Numbered from the stretch's first letter, positions 35,101 to 50,100 are shown. The stretch: 64,000 nt of DNA from Piscicola geometra (GCA_943735955.1 OX030961.1:3660920-3724919), one strand, 5' to 3'. The notes: generated by a model not told the origin, from the sequence alone. Made by a program: numbers and translations.

Positions 35101-38100
35101 TGGCGTGAAGGTGGACAATTTTGGCCTTCAAGAATCTGGTCCTTTAAATGTTCGTGTTAAAAGTTATACATGTTTTTTCAATGTTTAAAAAAAAAGTTTA
35201 GTTGGTTCGAATTTCAATTACAAAACAACTTTCACAACAATAGAACAAGCAAATAGACGTGTTGAGAGAGAAGTTGGTTTTATACAAGGACTGGATTGGC
35301 AAGGTGGATGAACAGATATCCTTGTACGTGGTCTCAGACGATGAAGAACACAATGGCAAGCAGATCAAACTCATTCAGGTTTTTTTTTCAACAGACTTTA
35401 ACTTTTCTATGGAAAAAGCTACAACAATCCAATTAATGTCTAGCTTATTTATTTGAAAATGTTTCAGAATAAACTAGAATTAAATTATCATATCATTCCG
35501 TATTTTCAACCATCAGGAGTTTCTGAAAACCATAAATGAAGTGAAAAATGGTTTGGTAGCTGTCCACAACAGCGTGGAACAGCTTTCAAACAGCACATCC
35601 ACCGGTCCCCCCACCAGCCCTCTAAACAAACCATCTCTTGAAAAGCTTCAGCTTGCTAACAAGGAAGTCCGACAAGAGTTTCATAACGTTAGTGGGGATT
35701 TTGAGACTTTTGGGAGCGGTTACTGCATGGTTATTAAACACATTACTAAGAAATAAACATTAATAGTCAAGCTTCGATAAATAGAAGTTGAAATAAATAG
35801 GATTTATGAATGTTAGACCAAAGAGAATTTTATTGAAATATATGTTATAATATCAATCAAACCCCTCAATAGTTGAGCAAGGGATGTGAAGCGAAACTGA
35901 AATCATTGTCATCGTGCCAAGAAGAGCTCACCAAGTTTTACAGCGAAAGGACAAAGTTTGAAAAGTGGTTGGAGGAGGCAAAAGCAACCTTTAAAGATGG
36001 CTTCAGCGGAGTTAACAGTCTTTTGGAAGTTTATGCTAAAAAGGAAGCCCTCAAGGTACTGATAAAAATGATAGTTTTAAAGAATAAAAAACTAGTTAAA
36101 TTTCTTATTTGTTTCATTGTATTTATTGTACAAAGACTTAATCATCATAACTACAGAACTTTGTGGATGATGTGATGATTAGGCAAGGAGATTTGAAGTA
36201 CGTAGAAATATGCAGAAGTCAATTTCTGGATCAAGCTAAGGTTATTTTGACAAAAATAAAATTTAAAAGTAACTCGTTTTTCTAATTTTTATTATTCAAT
36301 TAATAAAGAAACTTTTTTAATGTACGACAAAAAATAAGATTACAAAGTAGGATTGAATCAAAAAACCTTAAATTTCAATGCAACTAAATCGAATTGTAAT
36401 TAACCCTCGCAAACAACTCGGCAGCACTTCCAAGTGTTGCAGATGGAGAACAAGAAGATGAAGAGGCTTTCCAGCCAATTGGACCTCTTCTCTTCCACCT
36501 TGGACTGCATCCAGGCGCTCAAGGACGAGTATCTGCAGTTGAGAGCAAGATCGGGAGACAGGCGAGTTTTCAAGTTTTAATATTTCAAATGTTTCAAATT
36601 ATTGATGAAGATATGTTTTTTTAATATGCCTAGTTTTCAAACTTTTATTCAATGCCAATCCACCTTCACAGACTCGACACAATGGAGGTAGCGGGCGACT
36701 GTTTAAAGAGATTCAATGACATCGACAGCAAGGTCAACGTGTGGTTGAGGTCGGCTGAAACGCTGTTGGAAGGACAAGAGGCTCGCTTGGAGAGTGCAGT
36801 TGGTCTCAATGAAGATGACTTGAAGAAAACTGTATGCGAGTTTACATTATTGAACTTTTGTGGGAATTTTTATTTTATTTCTTACTCAGTTTAATCTTAT
36901 AATTAAAACCAAATTTTATAAATATAATTATTTCGTTAGAGTAGTCAATATCTAAGAAATAAATAATAATTTTTTAAAATAATTTATTATTATTGAATTA
37001 CTCAATTGCGAAATGCACACAGACGAGAGAACTGCAGTCGGATCTGACGACTCAAGAGCGCTACCTCGCCAAGATGAAGAGTCTCAGAGGGGATTTGCTG
37101 GAGTGGTTGAGGAAGATAGGCCTTCCTGAGACGGAGTGTGCCAGTATTGAGAGAAAGATTCAAACGCTGAAGGAAAGGCTGCAAGAAGGCCAAGAAAGGT
37201 TGGCTTAGGTTGTCGTAAAGAAATACAATTTGTTTTTTACATTGTAAGTTATAGAAATTGAAAATTCTATCGTTTCTTCCTATATTAATTGCAATTCCAT
37301 TGATTTTATTTGACTTTTACTACTTCTATAAAAAAAATGCCACAATTAAGTTACAATTAAAACACCACATCAGAATGTCATCCTTAGAAACAGCCCAGAA
37401 AGCGACAGTCACTGCTCAAAAAACAAAGACTTTGCCCAACATCGAAGAGCTTTCTTCGTGGGTTGGAAGTGTGGAGAAGCAACTGAATGAAATCACAGAC
37501 AAAAAGGTTTAAGTCATTTTGATTCTTATAGTATTTCTAAAGGTTTTAATTTGAATACAATTATGTGTTATTCAAGAAATATTTAGCATTATCATTTCTT
37601 CCTGATAATAATTCCTAGTTAAAATGTATAGCTTCTTTTAAGAATAATTAACTTTCTATTCCACATTCTTCTCCAGGTCAATATGCAGGAAACGACCATA
37701 GGGGAGCAACTGGACGAGATCAAGAAGCTGGAGAGTGAGATCCACTCTCAAGCGCCTGTCATCTCACACGTCATGAAGGAAGAACGAGACATCGAAGGAG
37801 GTGATGATCATAGTTTATTTATCAATCAATTTAGAATTTAAAACTGTGAGTTATCCCAACGAACGGGTAGATGACCAATGGTAGGTCCTAGGTTCAAGTG
37901 TAACTGATACCCTAGTAGGAAAACGATGATAATATTCAGTTAACTTTGACTTCTCCAACTTCCAGGAAACCAGCTTGAAGGAAAATACAAGGGCATGATA
38001 GAGAAGGTGAAGAAGAAGGAAGGGGAGTTGGCTGGGATGGTGAGAGTGGTGGCAGAGTTTCAGAGCATCGTGAAGAAACTCAAGAGATGGATGGACGCAG

Positions 38101-41100
38101 CCCTGGATAAACTCGATGAAAAACAAGGAACTTACACACTACAGGTATCTTGTTTCAAAAATTTAAAAACATTGAAATGAAAAACAGTTTAATAAATTTT
38201 TAGGATATGTAGATAGCAAGAACTAAAATAATTATTTTTTACAATAGGAAACTCAGAGATTGAACTTGGAAATTCTCCAAAAACGCGACGAATTCAACGA
38301 AAACTACAGAAGAATAGAGTTTCATCTGAAAGAATTTGAAGGGGTGGGTAAGGAGTGGATGAGTGAGACGGTGGACGAGTTGGAGTTGAGCTTAGGGGAG
38401 CTCGAAGAACTCTGTAAGAACAAGTCTGAAGACGAGAACAAACTTAAAAGTTTGAAAGAACGTTTCGAGTTCACGAAGAACAAGTTGATAGACTGGATCC
38501 TCGAGAACGAAGAGATCCTGGAGTACTTGGGCAGTGAACTGAATGCAAATGCCGAAGAAGAACTTTTGAAGGAAATATTGGAAAAGGTGGGTGCTAAATG
38601 CTTTCGAGTTACTTTTAGTTTAGTGCTTTTACATCTAGCCATTACATTTTATCTACATTTTCTAACTTTAAAAAAATGTATTATTTAACTAATTTCTTTT
38701 TTCTTAAATTCTTCATTTTTCAATTCTAGGTGGAAGCAGTTTTGGCCATGCACGAAGGAGAGAGGGTGACGTTAGACGACCTGAACGAGATGGGGTGTCT
38801 CATTGATGCCAAGCTGATCGACCCTGACCACACCACCACGCTCAAGAGACGTTGGCACTGACTCATTTTTATAATTGTTACGTTTTTAATTCAAAACTGG
38901 AAATAAAATAAAAAAAAGATAAAGTTTTAATTATTTTTGTTCAAAATCATTTGAATAATATATTAAGATATGGATATATAAATCATTTTTCAAGCACATT
39001 GATATTTTTGTTTTATTCTTCAAACTCATACAACTTCATCATTCAAGGGCTCAAGAGATACCTGAAGAAAGGACTCCGATCCACCTCTCCACTGCCACTC
39101 TCTCGAACCGACGACGAAGTTGACACGATGACCGAGTGTCAGAGGGTCCTCAAGGAGATCAACGAGAGATTCGACTACTTGCAGTTCAATCTGCATTCTT
39201 TGAAAGAATCAACAAAATTGAAAAGCCAAAAGTTTCAGAAATTTCATAAAAACAGTAGTGCCTTCATGGAGTGGGTGAATGGCACACTGGATGAGTTCAA
39301 TAGAGAAAGATTACTCTCTGATGACGTGGAAGAGTTGAAGCAAGAAAATAAGAAGATAGAACAGCTGAAAAGAGACATGCTGAAAAGGGAAATTGAGTTG
39401 ACTGACTTGAAGGGTGAACATGATGAACTGTATGGAGAGACAGGCAAAATGCATGTCAGCATGGAGAAGATGGAAGCCAAGTGGGAGTTGATCTGTAAGC
39501 TGTCGAACCAGTGGAACCAGTCTTTGTTGCAGTTTCAGGAAGAGGAGAAGGAGTTCAAAGACCTGCACAGACACCTGCTGACGTGGATGCAACAAAAGGG
39601 AAAGATGATCGATGCGTGTGCCGCCATGGTGTCTAGCGACGCAGAAATCCTCGGCAAGCAGAAGCTACAGTTCGAGTTGATGGCGGAGGAACTGAGGGAG
39701 GAGAAGAGTAAGTATGAAAGGTTCATCGAGACCGGAGTGAAAATCCTCGAGCGCTGTGAAGCCGATTCCAACGAGGCGTTTGAAGTGAACAACAAGCTGC
39801 AAGAGGTGAATGCGGAGTGGGAACGGGTCGAAGGGAGTCTCAAAAAACACAAAATAATGACTCAAAGACTCACTAGTTGCTTGTCTGATTATAAAAAGTT
39901 TGGAAAAGAACTTGAAGATTTCGATCAGAGGTGTAGAGATGAGTTTGTAATTATGTCGAAATCGACTATTGAAACTGAAATAAAGAAAGAAAAGTTGAAG
40001 CAAATCGACATCAAAGCTTCCGAAAACATGAAGGTTTTAAACTTTTTCGTGAAATCCTTCGAAGAACTGATGAAGCAAACAACCGACGTCAAGCTGATCG
40101 CAGATCTCAAGGAGTATCGCAACAGTGTTGAAACCAACTATACCGAATTACTTTCTAGAATTGGTAAAACAATACGAATTTATTTATATCAATTCTTAAA
40201 TCACAATCATAAATAAATTGATTTAAATTGTTAACATAATTTGATTATCATTTATAAATTGCCATACAATTTTAAAATAAGAAAAAAATGTTTTTTAAAA
40301 AACATTGCACTTTAAGGTAAAGAAAAAAAACGTTTGAACGACAGTGAAGATGAGATGGTTGCAAGGGTTGCGAGCGTTCACCACACCCCACTCCCAGCAC
40401 CAAACATCACACCGTCGGAGAACAAGCCAGAACTAATAGTGTCTACAGATAGTGCAGAGAAAAAAGAAGCTAGACTGCAAGAAGTGAAGTTACAAAAAGA
40501 ATTAGAAGTTTTGGAAGGAAAAGTTGAGTCACTTGGTGCAGATTTGAGAGGCTTTGAAGCTTCATACAAGGGTCATGATGTCGCGGAGTTGGAAAATAAA
40601 ATAAAAACGCTTGAGGTTAGGGAGGATTTTTTGCAAGTTATACTTTATAATTCATACACAAATATATGCACTCAAAAACTTGTTGAAACCTTAAATTAGA
40701 ATTATCACTAAATTCACTCTAGGTCTTTATTACTAAATTCACTCTGTTACTTCATCCGTTCCGATGCAGGAATTAAAGAAAAAGAGTTTGATGGTACTGG
40801 ATGAAGTAGAAGTTCTGTTGGCTGACGTTGATGTTGAAGATGATGACAACCGATACGAGATGGTAACTGCCCAAGTAAGTTTTGAATTAATTTTATTTAA
40901 AAAAAATTAGATTTAAATAATAAATTAATTTAGTTGCAAATAATTTTGGTGTTGAATAAAAATTCTTTAATATTCAGCTGCTAGAACTGAGAGAAAAGTG
41001 CAAAAAAATGAAGGAAAAGATCGAGAGAGATGAAGCAGAACAAGAAGAAGTACTTTTAAACATCCAAAAGCTCCAAAATGCCCTCACTTCTGAGTGCAGA

Positions 41101-44100
41101 CAAATTAGTGAGATCGAGGGGAAGATGGATAAAGTCTTGAGGATTGAAAGCTTGCAGGAAGACAGTCTTCTATCACACGTTAATGAATTAGAAGTAAGAG
41201 CTAGCAGAGGGTTCAAATGGGTTGTTAATTTACTTTAAAGTCAATTCATGAAATTTTTGTTTTTAATTAGGAACAATAAACTATAATTATGAATTTTAAT
41301 ACATGCATATTCTACCAAGAGACCTGTAAAATTGTTTGCTGTCATTTAGAGAAATTTGATTTGTTAAAAAATCGAACATCTATACAAAACAGGCATTAGA
41401 AAAGCGTATCCGATCACAAGAAACAGAATTAAACTCCTTCAGAGCATCCATACACCCCGAGTGGGTGGCTTCAGAAGAAACGATTGATAAAGTTGAAGAG
41501 AAGTTGAAACAACTGAGTCTAAGAATATCGAACAAAAAAAGGAATGCATTGAAGATGAAAGTAGACATGAAAGAATTCAGTGAAAATTACTCAATTTTGA
41601 ATAACAAATTGCATGAGGTTGAAAAGGAATTGGAAAAGTGTGGAAAGGGAGAATCTGATACAGCCATCAAAAAATATGAGGTATTAAAGTTGAAAAAAAA
41701 GTTTTTTTCTTTTTACTTATTATTTTTTAAATCTAGACTTAAATAAACATGCATAAAGTTACATAAGCCATGTTACGCTAGGCGTGAACACACCATACAC
41801 GGTTAACTTTCCTTCAGCAACTGCTAGGAGATTTGGAAAGCATGCAGAACTACTCCAAAGACTTAACTGACTCGATGGATTTACTCCAGGAAAGTGTGAC
41901 GTCATCATTCCAAGATGGAGGTGTCATGCAGCAGTTGCAAGAGTGCTGTGGCCAAGTGGGAAAGAGGTAGCTTTAAACTAATTGGGCATTCTAATATGTA
42001 TACTTGAATGGGTTCTCACTAAAACGCATATTTTATTATCGATAAAATTAAGAAAATTCGTTTCAAAACACATTTTGCACATGCATCCTTGAAGGCTTGA
42101 CGACGTGCGAATGGAGTTGTCTGCATTGGTGGGTCGGCTGGAGGCTGCCTCGGAGTCAAGAGATCAAGAAAATCACTGTAAGGTTGAAAGTGGAAAAGAA
42201 GGAGATCTGAAGGTGCTTGAACAAGGATGCTTGCAAAGTGCACGTGTTAACAATTCATTGGAGGATGAAATGGAAGGAAGGAAGAATCAACGGATGGATA
42301 GTGGAAGAAGTGACTTGGAGAACTATGAAGATGTGAGAGTTTTACAGACTTATACAAATTTGTATATCATAAAACCGATTTTCCTTTTTAAATATTTGCA
42401 TTATCATCAGTCAAAACCCATACTTTAAACTCCAATCGACACCACCACACAGACACACGAGGTAATTCTGGACGAGTATGGGGATGGTTTGGTCGAGATG
42501 GATCTGATAAACGATCCATCACTGGATCAATCCTTGTTGGGAAAGAGTTTTCAGCCTGCAAATGCTGGCCAAGCTAGAAGTGTTTTAGAAGATACAGGTT
42601 CAAGTGAAGTGGACAATGAACTGGAGTATCATGGGGCAAGTGTGAATAAGGCTTTTAGAAATGAAATGTTCTTATTGGAAAAGACTTTCCACAAGGAGCA
42701 AGAAGAAAGAGAAAAAAAGAAAGATGGAGAAGAAGTGTGGAAAAAAGTGAGTCAAAATTTTTTAATTGAGTTAAACAAGTTGAAAAGTTTTAATATTATT
42801 ATTTTACTAACAAGATGTCTTAAAATTATTTTTCATCGACACAAGCTGGCGATGGATATCGAAGAAGAGAAGATCTACCTCAGAGACATTGTCGACTTTT
42901 TGAACTCACTCGAACAAACTGAGTTTTCTTCTTCGAAACATGCAAAAGAGCTCATCCTGCAATACAAGGTTTTGAATCCACAATAATTTCATTTCCATGA
43001 TTTTTAATGAAAAAAATTTATTTCAGAAAGTATATTTATATTACTTTAATATCAATTTGATAATTAAAAATATTAAAAAGGACGTTGAAAAGGAATTGGA
43101 AACGAAGAAAGACGCAATCCAGCAAATCGATAAGAGACTCAAACTAAACGTTGGTTCGTGGCGCCAAAAGTTTGACCAGACGAGGAATGATGTTCAAGAA
43201 ATGGCGAACTTATGCTCTTCAAGTTTATGGGTGGGCACTCAAAATTAAAATTCAATTTTTACGATTAAAAAACTGCTCCTCAAAAAAGTATTCTACATTT
43301 CGAAATAATTTTCTAATAAAAGTTTCTCCACATTCACTCCTCGAAGACGTGCAAGAGCCAGACTCACGCGGTGGAAGTGCTCCTTGCCATGCTGGTGCAC
43401 TTCGAAGGCTCCTCGAAGGACTTTGCTGATTGGCTGATGAACAGCAAGTATCACGTGGATGTGTTGGCGACGTCCAATGGCATTTCGACACATCTCTTCG
43501 CAGATCTCAAGGTGAAACTGCGTGCCTTATTTGTTTGAAAAGCTGTAAGTTAACTACCAAGGAAATTCTATGATAATAAAATACAATTCCATGACAATTC
43601 CATGACAACCCCATGACAAACCCATGACAACCCCATGACAAACCCATGAAAACCCCATGACAACCCCATGACAACCCCATGACAATACGTAGGACTTGGA
43701 AGCAGCAAGCAGATGCAAACATCCGGAAGTGAACGACCTCAAGAAAATGGTTTCACAAATCACCGAAATGCAATCAAAAAGAACCAAAAAAGCAATTGAA
43801 AACAACAAAAACAAGAAGGATAGTAACAATAACATGCGAGAGATAAAAAATGATGATGAAGATGATGTTTTTGAGAGATGGATGGATGAGATGGAGGGTG
43901 GATACAGAGCAATGAAGGAGGAGTTGGCTGGGAGGCTGGCTGATGTGAGGAGGAAGCTTGCTTTGGAGCTTCTGACTGGAAATGCAGAGGTTTGTGAAGA
44001 TTGAAGAAGTCTTATGCATTACCATTAGGGGTTTCACTGAAGTTTGATTGGTTCAATGGTCAGTCGGGCTGTTCGGTAAGGCAATGACGATCGCGTTCAA

Positions 44101-47100
44101 GTTTGTATCAAATAATAGATCTTATTAATTTCTCACCTGAAAGCGTTTCTTAACATTCCCAGTATTCACAAAATGTTCATTTCTCATGAGATTTTCGAAT
44201 AGCAAACTCTTTTTACCCCGCTGGCAAACAGAATCGAGATCAGGTGCAGGTTGAAGCATTGGAAAAAATGCAGGTGGAAGACGTAGATGGCATGTTGATG
44301 CAATGCAAGGAAGTGCTGGAAAGGAAGGAAGATTCAGTAAGTGATGCTGTTGGTATTGAGGTACGCAAAGAACGGGTGAAAGAAGTACAAGAGGCACTGG
44401 TTGGCGTACAAGGAATGGTTGAAGACGAGGCTGTTAGGAAGGTCTTGGAAAGATTCGATCAAGGAAAGCTGAGCTTCGAAGGTTTTTTTGAGGATTTGTT
44501 TGTAATAAAACCAAAATAAACATTAATTGGAAAATATTTGAAAATATGTTTTATAAATTATTGTAACTTAATGAGCGCAAATGATTAATATAATGATAAC
44601 TATGAACAGGAAATGAATTAAAGTTGCTCAAAAAACTGAAGCAGCTGTGTGCCTTCGAAGAATCTCTCAAGGAGCTGCTCCAGCAAGAACTGAACAAACA
44701 CGAACGCACTGATGGAGAAAAAGAGACGGATGAGCTGGTAGAGTGGATGGATGACTTGCAGAAGAAACTGCATGATCTCACTCATCCTTCTTCTTCCATC
44801 CATCCAACTGCCCTTCGAACAAAGCTCAATGTAAATACAAATATGAACTGCATTTACTTACTTTTTTCTAAATTATGCTTCAATTTAGTTGAAAATAATC
44901 AATATTCCACCTATCACACAGTCTTTAAACGAGGAGCTGCGAGAGGTGAGTCAAAAACACAAGACATCACCAGCGCTTCCTTGCAACAAAAGTACAAAGA
45001 ACGCAACTCCAAACAAGCCTGCAGCAGACTCTGCTGCTGTTAAACAACTGGAGTTGGAAAGAAAGATGGATGAGTGCGCTGATGGAGTGAAGAATATGCT
45101 GCGAAAGGTTGAATTGGAAGAAGGAAAGAGAGGCCAGTTCTGGAAGGACCTCCAGGTTTTGGCATCTTTCATACCAGAAAGCAATGATAGACAGTGACTC
45201 AATAGATATCTACCATTCATAACTTAACTTTATGAAATACTTTGTTTTGCCATTACACACAGTCGTTAGTAAGTTATTTTGTTTTCAAGTCTTTAAAGCT
45301 TCTCAGAAAGCTTTTAGCCTTCAAATTGTTTATTTTTCATTCAGGAATCTGAGGCAAGACTTAATGGAGTTGAAGAAAAGCTGGTTGGCATGCAAGAGGG
45401 GATAGAGGCTGCAACAGCTAACCAGTTGGCTTGGGTGCGTGCCTAGATTTGGTCATAGCGATTCGTGTCTAAAAAAAGCGAAATAGTTTAATTAATTAAA
45501 TATATTAATATATATTTTTTTTAAATAGTATTTGCAATATTATTTTTTGCAGGAAATAAAAAAAGAAACCAAAAAAGAACAGTTGGATTTGTTGAAGAAA
45601 AAGTTTGAATATACGGCCTTTGCAAACACTCCTTCAAGCCACCTCTCTCTTCCATTCTTTTTTGATCAAGACGCCATTCAGTTTTTCCATTCGCTTTTCA
45701 GCAAGTCGCAATTCCTGAAACATATAGTGGCATCACGAGTGATTGATTTGAATGATGTGACGCCAGAGGAGCTTGAGAAACTGGACGAAGAACTGGAGGA
45801 GTTGATGGGAATGGATTGTGTTGGGGAAAAACTTTTGAGCATGTGCGCCTTTGAGCTAGAGGTGACATTTAATAATTTAAAAAAAAAATTCATTTACAAT
45901 TATTTTTTAATTTTTAATTATTTAAACAATTATTTGCAGCAAATCACTGAAGAGTTCGAAGCGGTTCAATCAAGACTCAAGAATGAGCGCAATGTCAAAA
46001 GTTCATCTCCAAAACTAACCGCAAAAACAAGAAAAAGCAGTGATTCGAGAGTTCCAAGCACTCCTACAAAGCACCTTAACAAATCCCTCCCGCAACAAAC
46101 CACGCCATCCACATCAGCCACTCTTCAACCTCTCTTGAAAGACATGGAAAGCAAGATCGAAATAAAGAAAGAGGATCTTTCTAGAACTTTCAAATCGGTT
46201 TGAGTTTATCTTCACCAAAATTTTAGAACACTGTATTAAGTGACTTATTAAGAATCTATTTAACAAATACAAACGGAAAATTGGCTTCAAAGATAAATCT
46301 CAAATTTTCGCAATAAATATTTTCTCTTGCAGGCTATTTCAGTGGAAGCAAGAGTGGCTGGGTTGGCAGAAGAAATAGGCGTGTTAGAGAATGTCGTCAA
46401 GTTGTACAAAGACTATGGAGTGCCTAAAGTGCCATTGAATGTTCAAACTACAAAAATCAAGGTTCATTTACAGTCTTAAATATCAAAGCTTTTAAAGAAA
46501 AATGTAAAACTATTTTCTTTCTTTTTTTAACAATAAAGTATTCTTTTTTCTCGACAGTCTCTTGTCCAGCGCTATCAAGACATTGACTCCAAAGTGGCGA
46601 GTGTTTCACGCCTCGTTTCTGAAACTACCAGCAAGAGTCCCGTCAAACAGCGGTCAGTCGAATATTCGCATTAATTAAATGAAATTACAATATTATTATT
46701 AATGAAAAAAATATATAATGATATATTTATTTATGAAAAATTAAACATCATTCTTACAGTTCAATATTGGAACTGACTAAAGACTTTGACGCTGAGAAAG
46801 TAAGAGAAAAGAAAATTTTACAAGGAAGAATTGAAGGTTTGTTGTACAAAGATGAAAATTTTTCTACGATAGTTCGCATAATTTTAATTTTTATTAATTA
46901 CGTTCTAAATGGTATTTGAAATAAAAAAAACTTGATAATTTTTATTTACGAATATAGAACTGAAAAGAAGATACGGCTCACTGCTTAAATGTTTGATGGA
47001 GTGGGATGCAGAAGTGAATGGAGTGGGTGAGTTGTTAGAGAAGTTCAATCGAGTAGAAGAAACGCTGTGGGAAAGAATAGGGAAAGTGAGAGAAAAAATG

Positions 47101-50100
47101 GATGTGTGTGGAGATGACGACGAAAAATTGGATTTTGAAACCTTTGAAACTTTAATGGTCAGTTTTTGCTCCATTTTAAAATGTCGCTATTGCACAAATT
47201 TCTCAGTTTTAAAATTTGACCAAACCCATACTTTTTAAATTCTTTACTGAACTATCTTTAACTATCACCGAAAGAATGCGGAGAATGAAGTGAATAATAT
47301 CGAGACGATTGCAAAGGGAGAGGTTGAGTCCCTCTCCAACCTCCTGCATCCCCTTCTCGACTTTACTTCCAATCTGCAACTAGACGCTAAGATTCGCAAG
47401 TGAGAAATCAATGAGAAAAAATTAAATCTATAAGTTCATTTTCAATGCACCACTTCCCTTCTTCAGCATGAAGGCTAGTATCAAGGATCTAGGCAGAGAA
47501 ATCCGTGCGTCGTTGCAGAAATGCGAAGAGAAGAGTGAGCGAGTAGATGGTTTGAGAGTTAGCATACAGACGGTCAACACAAAACTAGACAAACTCTGTG
47601 AGGTATGAACTTAAAAAATACGAAAAAATTGTCCAAGAGCTGTTTATGCCGTTTCCCTTAACAACTCGATTCCCTAAACACACAGATGATAGCAGGTGTT
47701 GAATCGAAGGACCAAGAATCAATCGGAGCAGGGAGTCAGCAGCTCGAATGTCTGCAGGAGGTGCAAAGAGAGTCTGAAACCATTAAAAGTCAGCATGAAA
47801 AACTGGAAAAGCAAGTTGAGTTGTTTAGAAAGAGATCTGGAAGGGGAGCATTAAAAGATAAAAGTGAAGAAGAAGCAAAAATGTTAGAAAAGGAAATAGA
47901 GGCTAGCAAGAAAAAAAGACTTCAGCTCGACGACAGGACCACGAAGAAGTTCTTAGTTATTTTATTTCAACCTATGCACGCATTTTCTCATTGGTATGAA
48001 CCTTCGTCTTGCATTTCATTTGATTTTTTAACTTACAAAAGTCATGTTATATTATGTTACGTTTATCTGAAAATCTTCCAAGAAAATCAACTCTGGATGG
48101 TCTTTTGGACGCCTTGAAGAACACTAGTGACCGCAAGGGAGGTCTGCGAGCCTGGTTGGTGGAGAGGGAGGCTGAGTTGGCAGACAAGTCTGTGATGGGT
48201 GATGCTGAATTCGTTTCGGACCTGATCGAGAAGCACGAGGTATTTAACGCTTTATAAATATTTGAAGAAATGTTAATAAGTTGTTAAAGAAATCAGATTT
48301 AAAAAGAATAAATTTTTCAGTAATTTTGAATTGATAAACAAGATGGATGCAAATTTTCTCAAACTTTAGATGCTTTACTGAAAATTTAAAACTTATTCAT
48401 TCGTAACACAGGCGTTTCTAGAAGAGCTTTCAGAGCGTTCGACAGCATTCAAAAGCCTCATCAGCGCTTCAACGACTTGCAAGGCCAGAGAAGAGGATGA
48501 AGGTTTGTTGAGGAGGGTACAAGAACTGGCAGATCTTAGAAGTGACAAGCTGCAAAAGGCCTTTGATGTGGTAGGTGATGTCACAATACAATACAATACA
48601 AAAAAATACAATAAAATATAAAATAAACAATACAACATAAAAATGTACAATAGAATACAAAAAGATACAATACAATACAAAAATTAGCGAAAAGCTATAA
48701 TGGTTTATTTTCCTAATACTATCCGCCATCTAGCGATTGATTTATTCGTTGACTTACCCTTCACAGGCAAGTAGTTTCAGCGAAGAAGCCGAGAGTTTGG
48801 TGCTCTTGTTGAATGAAGTCGACGTCTTTCTGACCAAGAGTGCCGTGGTTGCTGGAGGCTGGAATGTTCCAGAGATTGGAGAGGCCTTGCAACAGCTTGA
48901 GGTTAGGGACTTCTCAATTCATTTTTTTTCACTTCGTTTAAGAGAATCTAAGGTCTGTATTAACATCACACCACGCTATAAGAACTACATGCTATGACAT
49001 TAACATCAAACCACCTTATAAGACTTACACGAGAAGACAAAGGGAAGAAGAGGCGAAGTTTGAGAAGTGTTTGGAGAAGGGAGGAGAGTGGGTGAGGAGT
49101 GGTGGTGAACAAGATGAGCTGGAAGTGTGGCTGGATAAGTTTGAAGGAAGGTGAGTGAGAGTTTAAAAATTAAAACTCAATAAAGATATTGAAATTAATT
49201 TTTATAATTATTAATAAAAATTATTTTACTTACTTTCAAACTAAAATTTCTCTGAAACATTCAGGTGGCGAGAAGTTGGTGGATTGATGGAGAAAAGAAA
49301 AGAGGAGTTGGAGAAGAGATGTGCCGAAGTGGATGGGGTGGCCGAAGAGATGGGAGAGTTACAGTCATGGTTGAAGGAGACGGAAGAAAAACTGGCCGAA
49401 ATGGCAGAGTCGAAAGTTGAAGAAAACCTGCCTGTTGTGGAACAACTCTTTCAAGATTTTGAAGTATGAATAACGCATAATTAATGCTTCACTTGTCATG
49501 AAATATGTGTTTTAATGCTTGACTTATAATGCAATATTTTTTTGCTAAAAATATTTCTAAAATCTCTTTGCTTATATTCATAGCTCTTGGAGGATGAGAT
49601 CAAAGGAAAGCAGAGAGTAATGGACAAGCTAGTCGAAGTGCACAACAGTAAAGGAAAGACAGGCAGTATGAAAAATCAGTATTGGCAACAAAAATTATCT
49701 ATATTTTATAATTATCAGACCGGCTTTGATACCACAAAATTAAAAAAAGCATCCACTACAGATGAAGGCGTGAGTAGCTTGAAGGAGAGGTGGAAGAGGG
49801 TGTGGCTGATGGTGATGGAGCGGAGGATGCGGCTGCAGGACGTCCTTGAGCGTTTGAATGAGGTTTGTGCACACACACACACACAAATACACGCACAAAC
49901 ACTCATAAACACACTCACAAATACACGCACAAACACTCATAAACAAACTCACAAATACACTCACGAACACAAAAGTTCACAAACACACAGTAACACGTTT
50001 ACTTACAAACACACATACAAATACACAGATAGAACACATGAAAAATTTCAATCCGGAAGAATGGATAGACAGATGGTTTGAGTTTATGAACGACAATCCA

